Of a stretch of 64,000 nt of DNA, positions 1 through 11,813 are shown in pieces. The position numbers and the translations under genes are program-made. The notes under the pieces are model-generated. The model ran no database searches and was not told the origin of the DNA. It saw only the letters and a program-made list of their open reading frames with translations. This stretch comes from Stictocephala bisonia. Its lineage: Eukaryota > Arthropoda > Insecta > Hemiptera > Membracidae. Each line of letters begins with the position of its first letter. Positions within the stretch are counted from its first letter, which is position 1. The stretch is taken from contig JAQJVL010000058.1 in the NCBI GenBank assembly GCA_035578905.1, forward strand, positions 1,317,697 through 1,381,696. Reading direction: 5' to 3'.

Positions 1-1619
1 AAGATAGCCAAAATGTACCTATTTAGTTGCTAAATACTAACCAGTAATAAGATTTCCAATAAAAATATAAATAACTTGTTGGGAATAGTTTTTCTTCTTC
101 TAAAAAAAGTTGAAAAATATGTAGGCCTAGTACTAAAATGTTATGTATTTTATACACATAAGTGAAAGCTGTGAAATTATAAAAACTATTCGTTAGAATA
201 CGCAAGTGTTTTTTTTAATTTTAAATAATTAAAAACTTTCCATCGCTGGGGGAGACAATCGGAAATTACATACAATTCATATCTAAATATTTTACTTGAT
301 TACATTGAACTTTATATATCCTGAAAGTACATTTTATTTTGAAAACAAATCATGCAAGATGTCTTAAGCTGCAGTATTTGTCAAACAGAACAATTTTAGC
401 TTGTGACGGGACATTATTTTAACTGCGCACTTGTGTTCTGCGTTCGTTATTCGCGCATTTGTTTATTATTGCTGATATCAACATAAAACCTTCTGATATG
501 TAAAGATAATACAATTATGCATCGAAAAGTTCGCTGCGCTACGTTGATAAACAAACGGTTGACAGCAATTTTAATACTAAAACACAAAATGTGTGTTAGA
601 CCCGGATCTAAAATTCAGGTTCATGTAAACTGTTGGATGTTTTTGGTTCAGATAATATAATACCAGTACTGTAATTGTTTTCAAGTCGTATAATATGAGA
701 CCTCTATTGACCATTTTCCAATGTATAAATATTAATGAGCGTGCAGTATTAACTTTCTTAACAAAGCCGTTGATTTGCGTGCAGAACCCACAGTGCTGGC
801 CAATTACAGTCGCAATTTATGATTGCAATTTCAGTACGAGAGAGATTTCCACAAAAATTGAAACTTTCCGTTTCAGTTTCACTTAGTTGGCTACTGTTCA
901 CGTTTTGTTATTATCACCAGAGTTTCATTTCACAGATGTAAAGTTGTGAGCTATGTTCCACTTGCTACACGCCACCAACTTGTCATTAAAATCGCAGATG
1001 ATACGTGATGGTTGGATATAATGCGCAGTGATCCAAGGAAAATAAATTCTGTTCACTATCATACACTCTAAAGACAAAATGTTTCTGCAACAAATACCGA
1101 TAGATAATGACACTAAAAGTTTTTGATGCACTTCTCAAAAGTTTAGTTGGTTATTTATCTTTCTTAAAATTAGCAAAGTAAAATAAAATATTAGTCTTAT
1201 CATTTCACATGATATAAAAGTTCTTATATACATTACTTCCATCGTAGGAAGTATTTCAAATGCACATAGGCCTACATGTAATTCTGAAAGCAACCCTTCA
1301 ATCGTAAAGTGCGATTCAAACAATGAATGAAAGACAACAAAGCACCATCATTGAAGTGACGTCTTTGTGTTATGCGCGTGCAAACAAGCTATCAACAATC
1401 AACGAGTGCAAAAAGATAATTACAATCCGGGGCCAAGCTGATACTTAGCTTCAATCAAGCTCCTTACGGCATGTACTGAGTACAAACAGATAAAACCTCC
1501 GACCTCCAAACCAGGAACAACACAGACTGAAGGAAGGGGTTGATGACAGACGGCGTCTACAAAACTGACTTACTCAAGATCTGTACCTACTCACGGTTCA
1601 AAAACCAACAATTCGTGTA
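1..1619. other. AT-rich spacer, no gene seen
   Basis: Both strands contain only short open frames without recognisable domains. The composition is AT-rich and I see no tandem array, long inverted repeat or tRNA-like promoter. It most likely is old, unrecognisable repeat or intergenic DNA. Confidence 0.5.
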
Positions 1620-2040
1620 ATTCTCAAGTGGCGCAGTGCTGTAATCCAGGTACTTGGGGACAAAGTTTTGTGGATGTTCTAGACTGTAGACGATAAGTTC
1701 TATGCTTGGTAGTGTTAATACTGATATGACGTCCACTCAATAGTTGATATCTGTTTGGACAAAACTAAAGTGTCCGTGTTGGGTGGTAGTTAGAGTCCGA
1801 AAGTTTTGTAGGGGAGGAAACTGAGTACTGTATTGGGGTTGTCAGTTAGCTGAAAATCAGACCAATACTTCGTGATTCGGATTCCACATTAAGCTGTAGG
1901 TCCCTTAGTTGCCTTAAATTTCTGAGGAACAGTAGACCTTATAAACAATGAATACACTCGTTCATCTACACTCAGTCGCCCCTCATATTCGCCCATATCT
2001 TGACGATCGGCGTCTAAATAATGAATAATTCCACGTATAT
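1620..2040 (+). repeat. tRNA-headed SINE, long-head version
   Basis: The left end has an A-box-like motif (TGGCGCAGTGCTGTAA at about 1,629). The body contains a GTGTCCGTGTTGGGTGG block and an ATTCGGATTCCAC block. The 3' part has the TCATCTACACTCA and CTTGACGATCGGCGTC motifs shared with at least seven other places in this window, followed by a short AATAATGAATAA tail. Copies with the same head lie on the minus strand near 27,280-27,555 and 37,290-37,540. The shared body plus pol III-like head suggests a SINE; the class is inference. Confidence 0.6.
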
Positions 2041-2044
2041 AGGT

Positions 2045-2215
2045 CCCTTCGTTTCCATGGCTATTGGGATATAAACAAATAGTTCTTTCTGAGGAACAGT
2101 CGATCCTAGTTAGTAACAATGACTACACTAGTTCATCTACACTCATTCGCCCATAATATTCGACCATATCTTAACGATCGGTGTCTAATGAATAATGAAC
2201 CTGAAAATCGATGCT
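2045..2215 (+). repeat. Second, partial copy of the SINE 3' body
   Basis: A truncated repeat of the preceding element in the same orientation: it again carries the TGAGGAACAGTCGATC, AACAATGACTACAC, TCATCTACACTCATTCG and TTAACGATCGGTGTC motifs and an AATGAATAATGAA tail. The two bodies lie in tandem, which suggests insertion of one SINE next to another or a local duplication. Confidence 0.55.
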
Positions 2216-3399
2216 TTATGCACTGCTTTATTTTCACTTTTAAACATACAGTCAATATACATTAAAATCATTCTCAGACTTACAAATAAGTTACATGCCT
2301 AGCTTTGCCGATCGATGGTTGGGCGGCTTACGATGGTTATTGTTGCGTGCAGCGTAGGATATCAACGCTTGCAGTAGTATTTTATAAACCACCAGGCGTC
2401 ATTATTACAGTACCAACTATAATGAATGATAGAAAGGTTTAACTATTGTTATACTCTTTACTGTCGTTCCATTCGTAAGAGAAGATGTACGCTTTATTAT
2501 TCAAGCTGGACCAGTGTTGCTATATGGATGTAAATTTCCCTCGGTGGTGGGAGATTTTAAGCTACTCAACTAGGAATTGCCGTGTTTAATGATAAAGTCA
2601 CGAAATAAATTTGACTAAAACTTTGAATAAATTGCCTTTTTTATCGAAGTATTTGGAAAAAGTTTTATTTTATGCCAATAAACTATTTATAAATGTTATA
2701 TTCCTTGTTTCCCGCCAGTTCGAAGTGGTAAATGAGCATATGAGGGATATTGTATAACCAGGAGGGAATTTTTCGGTAATATGGAGAGGAAATTGTTCTA
2801 GGGCCTATATATAGCAACACTGTGCTGGACCGCTAGGCACGAGGGGTGTGGCCCGTCGTAGAGTGGTGTGTGTACGGAGGGAGGAGCCGTCAACCGCAAC
2901 ACTACACAGCACTGTTTATTTACAGTCGAGTTTCTCCTCTCCTTCTCTCAGATGTTAGGGTGATAAAAACGCGCCGTAAGTGACTTGTTGTAACGGCCTG
3001 CAACTTTGAAAAACGCGTTTGAAATTCAACATCACCATCACTAAGTTTTAACTAAATGCGTGTTCTATGCTGTCTGTGCTCTACACATAACAAGAATATA
3101 CAGAGACTATTTTACTTTGTAGTATTTTTTGAAGATAAGTTTTTGAATTAATTGCGATGACTCGTAGGAGCTGTCATGAACATTATCTAAAGAGTCACAC
3201 GCAAGTAGCAGGATTTGGAAACATCATGTTTTTTACAGCTCAACTGGGTCAATTTATCGTTGGGGCCACGCCACCAAACCCCCTTTGATGGTTTCTCAAG
3301 TTGATCACCGTACGCTCTCTTGAATATGATGGGTGATAACACAGAAAAGAAAGAAACAGAGGATGCAACAAATAGCGCGCTGCATGTGTGACGAGTGTT
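2216..3399. other. Spacer, no gene; one GC-richer block
   Basis: No long open frame or recognisable domain. Around 2,820-3,010 the sequence is noticeably more GC-rich than its surroundings and lies downstream of a TATATATAG stretch. This could be a promoter or first-exon region, but nothing in the sequence decides it. Confidence 0.35.
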
Positions 3400-3605
3400 T
3401 ATTTCATCAGTTTTCCATGCGATGGTATGGTAGGATCAACACCTTGTGATCCCTCCCTTGAACCCTCCAAATCCTCAAGAATAAACGTAGTAACGATTAC
3501 CACAGATTTACAAAGATGTTCATTATTTGAAATTGATTTATAATTGCCACTGAGGCATTCGCTGAGGCCATAAGGAAGCGACCTGTGTTTCTTTTTTTCT
3601 TTAAT
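3400..3605 (+). repeat. Dispersed repeat Y, copy 1
   Basis: This resembles 45,463-45,632 and the interrupted copy 37,556-37,606 plus 43,653-43,812. Shared landmarks are CCATG..ATGG, a TTGTSAKYCC motif, AATAAACGTAGTAA and a terminal GAAGCGACCTSTGTTTC block followed by a T-rich stretch. The class is unknown. Confidence 0.5.
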
Positions 3606-3926
3606 GGTAACAATGACTTTGATTGGCCGGTTTTCAGATATTTATTATCTACCTTATTTTGGCTCTTTGAGAGAATATACCTCCAGAAATTTTCTTCAGA
3701 CGCTATAAGACAATTTCCTAAGATGCATCTAGACCCTAAAAAGAGTATTTGTGTCAATTTTTATGGTTCAAAACTTTTGATTTTTAAGAAACTTTTATCT
3801 TAGGTCAATGTTATATTTATTTGTAGATATGACAGCATGTATTGTCATGTGCCAACGAACCCGTGAACAATCGGTTCCTTGACTGTCCACGATTACAACC
3901 TGCTGGATCTGTCACGTCACTAACCA
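3606..3926. other. Short spacer, no gene seen
   Basis: AT-rich sequence between a dispersed repeat and a MITE. Overlapping short frames on both strands have no recognisable domain. Confidence 0.4.
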
Positions 3927-4686
3927 TGTCTAATTAGGGATAGCAACGATACGTTGATATATTGGAAATATCGATAAATATGTTTCGATATATCGATATT
4001 TTAGTATCGATATTTCTTTCGATAATATCGTCCATAACGATATTTAGGTCCGATATATCATTTCACTAAATATTGACGTTGTTCTCTCTTATCAAAATCA
4101 TTACGATTCGGAAAAAATAAATTTAAATTATGCATACAAAACATGAATTGAAATAATACAGTAACATTATTTAGTTTTTTTACGTGAGGTTAATGCATTA
4201 AAATGTAGTTTATTGTAGACCAGTGGGCGGAAGCTTAGCGTTTATAAGAAGCCTAAAGGTATTTTTAAATGTAAAAAACAAAAATAAAGATGTCATTGCA
4301 TTATTGTGTTATAATTTACTTAATAGTTAAAGGTATATGTATTCTTATTTTAATTTTTTCATTCAACCCCATAGACCACAACTTATTTCGTGTAGGTAAA
4401 TGTATTGATTCTTTCATTCTATTAGGATATTCATTCATTAGTAGGCTACTGCAGATAGTGACAGGAAAACATGAGTCATTGTTTGATCATTTTGTCATTT
4501 TTTATCATGTCTTAAGAGTTAGTGCATAACTTTAAATTGATCAATCAATTACAATTCGTTATGTCGGTTACACGATATATCGATAATTTCCTTTCTATAT
4601 TATCGTTATATCGATATTTTGTTTGTGACATATCGATAGTTTGATACATCGATATTTTGAAAATATTTGTCATCCCTATGTCTAAT
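3927..4686 (-). mobile_element. hAT-like MITE A (744 bp) with 8-bp target duplication
   Basis: The element runs from 3,935 to 4,678. It begins TAGGGATAGCAA and ends with the inverted complement (TTGTCATCCCTA). It is flanked by a perfect 8-bp duplication, TGTCTAAT, at 3,927-3,934 and 4,679-4,686. An 8-bp target duplication with TAGGG-type inverted ends is the hallmark of the hAT superfamily (known). Both subterminal regions are packed with palindromes: six exact TATCGATA sites are present. It has no coding capacity. Compared with copies at 32.9, 35.8 and 62.2 kb it lies in the opposite orientation. Confidence 0.85.
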
Positions 4687-5073
4687 GGCAGATGAATTTT
4701 GGTGAGGAGAGCTCAGAGTAGTGTTTCCACAGCCCCAGCGGGTCTACAATTACCCCAGCCCTCTGACAACAGTATCACCCTCGTTATCACTTGATCACCC
4801 AGTTTACACCGGTACCCTCGTCACTGCTGAAATATCCCCGAGTATCACGCACACTTCATAGTCTCTACTTTACACTCAAATATTCCAAAAACGATAAACT
4901 TCCAGTTCGTCAAAAAGTCAATTTTGAGTTAAAAATCAAACTCTTCATAGACATTACGTGGAACCGGTTTCTGTTATCGCTACTCCTCCCTTATTTAAGT
5001 AAAACTATGTTTTCCTAGAGAAAACATATCATCAAATATATTATCATATATATGTGACAGACTGTTAGAGTGT
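4687..5073. other. Spacer, no gene seen
   Basis: Short frames without recognisable domains lie between two inverted-repeat elements. Confidence 0.4.
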
Positions 5074-5076
5074 ATA

Positions 5077-5485
5077 GCTGCGTTTACACCGGAGTTGACA
5101 ACACTGTTGCCAACATTTAAAAAGACCGTACTAAAATTTTCGTCAACATTAGTTGCCAACATTGTTGTCAACACCGAAAAAGTGTTGGCAACATTACCCA
5201 CCAGAAGCCGGTAGAGATAAAAGAATGTTGCTAACACTTGCTGACAACATTAACGGGGTTTAAACGACCATGTTGGCAACACTTCCCCTTCCACTGTCCA
5301 GTGCACGTGATTGGCCGACGCGGCGTCATTACCTTATATCGGCCGTTGCTAGTAGTGCAAAAAAGAGTTGATTTGTTGTTAAGAAATGTTCACCGTTCTA
5401 GATATTCGCAAACATTTGCTGTCGATATGTTGTAAAAAAAAATATATTGTCAAACATTTGTTGGCAACATTTTGTGTTACGCGGC
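5077..5485. mobile_element. Inverted-repeat element rich in TTGGCAACA, MITE-like
   Basis: The left end (GCTGCGTTTACACCGG) and right end (reverse complement GCCGCGTAACAC) are imperfect inverted repeats, each followed inward by TGTTGCCAAC motifs. TGTTGGCAACA-type units recur many times in both orientations. Flanking trinucleotides are ATA and TTA, which could be a degenerate 3-bp duplication. The ends resemble those of 61,482-62,152. A non-autonomous PIF/Harbinger-like element would fit, but this is inference. Confidence 0.5.
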
Positions 5486-5614
5486 TTAATATCAGCCTTG
5501 GATCTTTCATAACATTAGAAAGAGCAAGTACGTAAGTCTGTCCTTTATGCGTTACTACAACCACAGAATAAAAACTATCTGCTTATTTGGCGCTACGACA
5601 TTCATCCGATTGTC

Positions 5615-5750
5615 ATGATATTTTAAGAAGTCATGATATTTTGATAAGTCATGATATTTTGAGAAGTCGTGATATTTTGAGAAGTCGTGATATTTTGAGA
5701 AGTCGTGATATTTTGAGAAGTCATGATATTTTGAGTGAGAAGTCATGATT
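5615..5750. repeat. 18-bp minisatellite, about 7 units
   Basis: The unit is TCATGATATTTTGAGAAG with few changes (TCATGA or TCGTGA). Because 18 is a multiple of three the array stays open on the minus strand and would read as repeated KYHDFS, but no start context, signal or flanking domain supports a protein. Confidence 0.85.
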
Positions 5751-8700
5751 TTAAACATAGATTTGTTTCGCAACCTATTGACGTAAGGCTCCGCTCACTT
5801 GAATGTATAGTGTCAACGGTCATCTAATGCATTTATTTCATTCTTCTAATTAATCATCAACTGTTGGACAAACAAACAAATGAAATGCACACTTTTGAAA
5901 CAGGCTGAGTAATAGCATTGGGTGTTAATAAATAGGTAGCAATTATACATTTACATATTATTTTACCTGATATAATAACTTCTAATATTTATAGTCAAAA
6001 GTCACGCAGCGAGTGCCGGGGTTGTCACGTGAACTTCGTAGGGCTGTTCTCTAGTGTAATAAATTCTGTTTATTTAAAAAGATATCCAATCAGGAAAGTT
6101 TGAAGGTTCCTAGAGCGATGTGATATCGAACGATGCAAGTGACGTAGTTGGCTGATAATCACTGTTTAATCACAGAGTAAGTATAACAAAAATATAATAC
6201 GAACATTCTTATTTACAAAACTACTGTGGTAGTCACAAGCTCGAGAGCTTTTACTCACAGCACATGTTTGGTTCAGAGTTCACAACAGAAACTGTACTCT
6301 CTCTGCTGCTTTCGCCTGCACTCCAAAAAAACCAAGCCAACCGTTTTATCGTCAGACAACTAAATCTTAGTTTTCTATTACAGTAAAAGGGTATATTTCC
6401 CTCACAATTCTTATCAAAATGCCAAAGAAAATTCCACTTCTTTATTTCTGAAAACAATATATTCTAATTTGCTAATGACCGTTACGACAATTTACTAGTT
6501 TATGTTAAATTTAACAATTTTAAATCCGCTCTACAGTTACAATAATTCAGTAATTTTTAACCATTTATACGTAATTCCAGGTTGAATTAAAATGTAAGAA
6601 TCTTATTTTACTAGGCGTTGTTAGGCAACACAGTAGCAAGTCTCAGCGTATTAGTTATAGTAAAATATTAGTTGAAAATATATAATATTAAATATTACTA
6701 ATATTTTCTCCATGCCATACTGATTCAATAAGGTCAGCAACAGTAACATTTCCAGTCGTGATGTACTTGTAATGTTAGTATTGTTTTAATATTAGAGATT
6801 TCTTAAATATATTAACAGCAGGTTATAGCTTCAACTAAGATACACATTTTGATCAAATAAGGGAAAAATAAAATTGTTAAAAACTGTAACATTTGATAAT
6901 ATTTCACCTAGAATTGGGTTTATTGACATAAAATTGCAGTAATTCTACACAAAAACTATAAAAGAACAAATAATTACAATTGATTTAATCTAAATATTAT
7001 GATTATTTAAATGTCCGAAGAGCCGTGTCATCAATCAGAAAAAAGTGTTTGTATATTAACTAATATTTCTGTAAAAATGAATCTCTGTTTGCATTCACAC
7101 TAATATTAATATGCCAGGAATAACAAGAGACAATATTTATTGTGTCAAGATTGTACGTATAGTCAGCACCGACGAATCATATCAGGAATATGTAACAGGT
7201 CCACCAAATTGACGAATAAATTAATTAAATTAAATAAATGATAAATTATTTTATTAAAGAAATAGATACATTTAATTAAAACAATGACCGAACATTCAAA
7301 TAATATTCGGAAATCGTTGTAAATTAATAACCAGCAAGTATAGGGAAGTGGGCAGATATATTTATTCCAGGGCAGTCGTTCAAAATCGTAAACAACATTC
7401 CTTTCATTGTTATTGAAACAGATAAGACATGTGCAGTCGCGTCGTCGGACGAATCCATCTGGAGATCCAGAGGGGTGTCAGTGTGACGTGCACTGGTCGA
7501 GTCCAAGGTAGATGAGAGACGTATTTAGTTGAAAAAAGAATCGCTAGAGGCACCACCGACCAGGGCAAAAAGCACATGGCATGGGCGGAAGTATAGCCGC
7601 CAACCCAATGCCATCGCGCGTAACGGAAAGAGACCGAGGACTGAAGCCACGCTAGCGTCGTCCAAGCATCGAGCATTCACATTGAAGATCCCTCCGGGAT
7701 AGGACTCTTGACATCATGACCTAGAAGGAGCAAATATCCAAGCCGCGTTGATGCAGCAGTAAAATTTCTTTTATTACCGCGTGTGACTGTTTGAGTTTGA
7801 AATATAATTCATAATGTTGTGAAAGTATATATATTTTAAACAGACTGGTGTGTGATTATTAGACTGGATCGGGACTAGTAATTTCGTTTATTCAAGACCA
7901 CGTGGAGTTTCAGCATCACAAGAAGAAAAGTTAAAGATAAGTTCTAGTTATTAACTAAGTCTAATCATATTATAGTAATCAGTAAAAGAAAAAAATAAAT
8001 AATTAAATTCATTTTTTGTTGTATTGAAATTTTGAAAAAGAAAGTAAAAAAGAATGTATTATTAAATTAACTTTTTCAAACAAGAGTCTTTTTTCATTGT
8101 AATTTACAGCCTCGCCGATTTACCCATAAATTTAACCCTAAGATTAAGAGAAATAAAATTAATTTGCATAATTTTTATAATACAACAAAATTAATATTAG
8201 TCTGGATCACATATTAGTTGCTTTGCGTATTAGTTACTTCTCTGCATCTAATACGAAAAAGCTAAAACTAATATATTCAGCCATCCCTAGCTGCGTGCAA
8301 GGACGGTCACTCATCCAAACAACAAACACGCTCTATGTTTTGCTTGACGGCGTTATCTTGCGATAACGTCGGAACCCTCCGGCCAAGGCCACTGGCAGGT
8401 CAAGTGTTGTCTGAAATTTCAAAACTTTAACATAAACAATAAATGTTAACTTTGCTTCCGACAGGTACTAAAATAAGGACCGGTCTTTATAACCGTAACC
8501 CCCAAAAACATATATAAGACCCGGCGTGAATTCGTAGCACTACTATGTAAATTACAGGTTAATTGTTACATCTTATTTAAAATGTTATACTGACTACAAT
8601 ACTAGGAGTACGATAAAGACGTGATAGTTAAGGAACTTGGATAGGTTTATTTCTATTCTAAACGGAGTCAAAAATATCAATATTTGGGTGGAAACCCCAC

Positions 8701-9234
8701 GGAGGCGCTTCTTAAAGAGGCGTCTGTGATTTGCACAAAACGTATAATTTTTACGTAAAATTAACACTTAGAATAATAATGTTATAAATAAAAATAGAAA
8801 TGACTGCAGCTTCACAAAGCAAACAACTCAACGCCAAGTTATTACTCTATGTATATCAATAACGGTGACTAGTTATTGTTTGAGGTTTCGCTACGTGTGC
8901 CCGTGCAATTGTTTGAACTCTCGATACGCACAGTGCACGCTGCAAATCACGACGGTGACACAGCGTGTAACGACACGGGGCATTAAGCGCCCCATTTGTC
9001 ACTGTTACAGCACGGCACCGTAACCGACTGGTGGTCCGGCTGGTTGACAAATTGTTTATCCCTCCTGAAAGGACGATTTGACGTCACTGGCCACCATTGA
9101 GTGACAGACACGGCCAACAATAGTAACGACGATTGCGAAACTCTCGCGTTCAACCGCGGTTTGGAGTCACTTGTCGTAGACGGTCCTCCTTCCTCGTTGA
9201 ATCAACACACATCATGTCATTTATTGAACCAATG
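5751..9234. other. Long AT-rich spacer, no gene seen
   Basis: Only short frames without domains. Between 7,400 and 7,700 and between 8,850 and 9,200 the sequence is richer in GC than its surroundings, and the minus strand has frames of 88 and 64 codons there. Neither shows a recognisable motif, splice structure or codon pattern, so I do not call genes. Confidence 0.45.
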
Positions 9235-9645
9235 AACAGATTTTGAAGAAATTTGCAGGAACGTTAGCTTTTGTATCATAGAGACTATCTAAGAAAGTAT
9301 CTCTTGAAATTCCATTCCTAAGGGGTAGAAACAGCCTCTCGACGATTCCTTTTTTCCATAAGATTAGCGTTAACTTAATTTATTAATTTTATTTCAAACA
9401 GATGATACAAGAAAAACATTACATAAAAGTTTGGCTAGTTCAGTATTCATTGTAAAATGCCTTTTTTCTGCCAACTCTGCTTTGCACACACATCCCCCCC
9501 CCCCCATAAATCAGACTTACAGGGTTTTCTAGAACGGCAGCAGGCTGAGCTTTTATAGATGCGATGGTTTAGAGAGAACCACAGAGGGAGGGATGAGCAA
9601 GCGTAGAGGACCACCCCGTAGCGAAGCATGGGATGTCGGCTAGTA
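9235..9645 (-). repeat. Dispersed repeat Z, minus-strand copy
   Basis: Read on the minus strand it starts ACTAGCCGACATCCC, continues with GCTTCGCTACGGGG, and further on contains GGCTGTTTCTACCCC, also found at 20,203. The head resembles those at 11,222 and 58,433 (ACTAGCTG.ACCCG). It includes a C/G homopolymer near 9,495. Class unknown. Confidence 0.5.
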
Positions 9646-9914
9646 ACATATAAATAAGGAAGCGACCGCAATTATCGTCGTATATTACGCTGGATGAGAA
9701 GATGACAGTCCGGTAACAAATACTTTTAAAAAAATATAGATTAACCGTTACATAACAAGAAGGTTGTCTGTAACTTGTTAACGACGCGGAGACTTCGTTC
9801 CGTCAGAATAACTGGTTACGGAGGTGTGAGCACAACAAAATAACGGCGATATTTGTTCTGTTCTACATTAAATTACAAGATATAGAGAGGCTGCGTACGA
9901 AGAGCGAGGCAAAC

Positions 9915-10184
9915 ATGCACTGGAAGGAATTATGTGTTCTGGAGATGTTAGTAGTTTGCTGTTACTTTGGTTTCACCAAGAAGGTTGTTACACGAATTGA
10001 AAGAGACTTCGATCCTTTGTGGAAACACAAATTTTGTTGGGTGGAAACACTACATTACAGTGTTGTACGTTTGATCCAACAGTGTATCACCGAGAGGGTG
10101 TGGTCAGAGCGGAGTACACGGAGAGTGAAGCCATTAATCTGTCAAGAGAAGCACATTTGGAGAGTGTTCACGCTGTATACATGA
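9915..10184 (+). CDS. Hypothetical small ORF with signal-peptide-like N terminus
   Basis: An 89-codon frame starts MHWKELCVLEMLVVCCYFGF, which looks like a basic start followed by a hydrophobic core, i.e. a possible secretion signal or first exon. After about residue 38 the sequence loses character. An overlapping +2 frame from 10,019 to 10,228 reads on with LLGGNTTLQCCTFDP, which could mean a frameshift or simple chance. There is no recognisable family, no clear splice donor and no supporting neighbour. I rate it as a candidate exon only. Confidence 0.2.
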   Translation: MHWKELCVLEMLVVCCYFGFTKKVVTRIERDFDPLWKHKFCWVETLHYSVVRLIQQCITERVWSERSTRRVKPLICQEKHIWRVFTLYT

Positions 10185-10229
10185 TAAATGAAATGTCATT
10201 GTATGACATCGCCACTGACAGTGGTTAGC

Positions 10230-11060
10230 CATCACAGGACGAGTGCAAAACGAGGATTAACATTACCTAACTAATCGTATTAACAATAAACAAGACTTTT
10301 CTAATGAATAATTGTTGTATTACGAGTTGGTAGGAATAGAATATTACAAGTGAACGTCACACAACAAACATTATTACTTTATTTCTAAAATATCAAATAT
10401 TATGGTGTTAGATTTCGGTAAGTTACGTTTAGTAGACCAGAGGGTCTCACAAAGGAATCATTCCTCTGGTTTGGGATCACTAGAATATGTGTACATTATG
10501 TACAATATAATTGTTTGTTGTGTGACCTTCACTTGAACAAAAAATTATCTTTGGATAGAACATGTTTTTAGGCAAGACTGTACTTACTTTTCTACAGCTA
10601 CGTTTCTGGATATATATATATACAAACCTGAAACATACAGAAATATCGTTTAAGACAATTGAATATTATTAATTTACACAAAAGCAATGAAAATTTAATA
10701 TACACATTAAAACGAGTACAGTATTACGTTTAAAGGTGTGCTGGAGTTATCAGAAAACGTCCAGCGGGAACCCTTACGTTAAAATTTTATCAAAAAAAGT
10801 AAAAAAAAAAAAAACGATCCACTGATGGTCGTTTATTTGGATTTTAACGATTTAAATATGAACAAATGTCTAAATAAATGCTTAAATTAATAAATTGCTC
10901 TTTGGTTTGTCCAATTATTTTGTGTTCCCGCCTCAACTAATCTTTGCAATTTTATCAATTTGAAGAGCGTGTCTTACAAAATATATTAAAAATAAAATGT
11001 AAGAATGTGCACTAAGCAATAAACTTTCTCTATTACATTATTACATATTGGAAATTTTGT
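10230..11060. other. AT-rich spacer, no gene seen
   Basis: Contains short AT runs and an A-homopolymer near 10,800. No domain, array or tRNA-like motif is visible. Confidence 0.45.
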
Positions 11061-11069
11061 TACATATTG

Positions 11070-11150
11070 GACATTTCCAACGCTTCGAGTGTTTTTAAAA
11101 ATAATACAACGTTTCGACCGATATGGAACTCCGTCTTCAGGTGCCACTTA
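11070..11150 (-). repeat. Penelope-like tail with hammerhead-like core, degenerate
   Basis: On the minus strand the order is CACCTGAAGACGGAG, then ATATCGGTCGAAACGTTG, then an AT-rich stretch. A CTGANGA box followed after about 20 nt by GAAAC is the arrangement of the hammerhead ribozyme core found in pseudo-LTRs of Penelope-like elements (established for that family). The stem between the boxes is poor here, and no reverse transcriptase is nearby, so this is a fragment at best. Confidence 0.35.
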
Positions 11151-11221
11151 CTACCTTATCCTACGTATAAAACTACCTTTTTTTATTTAATGTTTGTAGG
11201 AATACTACTTAATTAAACTAT

Positions 11222-11813
11222 ACTAGCTGTACCCGCCCGCTTCGCCGGTCATAATATTGAGTTTGATTTAGAGCCTAATAGCTGAAAGAATTCGAGCATT
11301 TTTGCTTCTTCTACCAATATTAGATTTTTTAGGAGGCATGTCATAAAAAGTAAACTGCAAAACAAATAATTATTTATTTTTTATTTTCACGTTTCACCAC
11401 ATGTTTTAATTACCGAGGAAAAAAGGTTAACACCAAATACAGTTCACCTGATCAAGTAAAAGTAGTGTGTGCTACACTCTCAAGGTGAAATGTAGAACTA
11501 CAATAAATCAAAACATATACAGTACTGTTGTTGTGAGAACTTCAATCTGCTTATGGCATGTGAAACTACATTAAACCACACAGTCATATGTTTTTTGTAA
11601 ACAATTCAGATTCTCCATTTGAATAACATGGGATCTTTAGGAGCCCGTGGGGCGGGACCCTGTGGACGGATCTGCATCAAACTTCACAGAAACCATCTCG
11701 GGAGTATACAGGACAACATCCTAAAGTTTCATGGCGATCGGTTGGATGGTTTGGCAGCACATAAACTTCAAACATATATATATATACAAACATCCTCTTT
11801 TATAAATATAGAT
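11222..11813 (+). repeat. Dispersed repeat Z, young copy
   Basis: It begins ACTAGCTGTACCCGCCCG and ends in a short TA run followed by CATCCTCTTTTATAAATATA. The last 350 bp (about 11,463-11,813) is nearly identical to 58,603-58,954, with roughly five substitutions visible, whereas the 5' parts of the two copies differ. The open frame crossing it is not a gene: it lies wholly within this repeat in both copies. Confidence 0.7.

Noticed and set aside
5555..5773. KYHDFS-repeat protein on the minus strand
   Set aside because: Produced by an 18-bp minisatellite, without signal, domain or conserved flanks.
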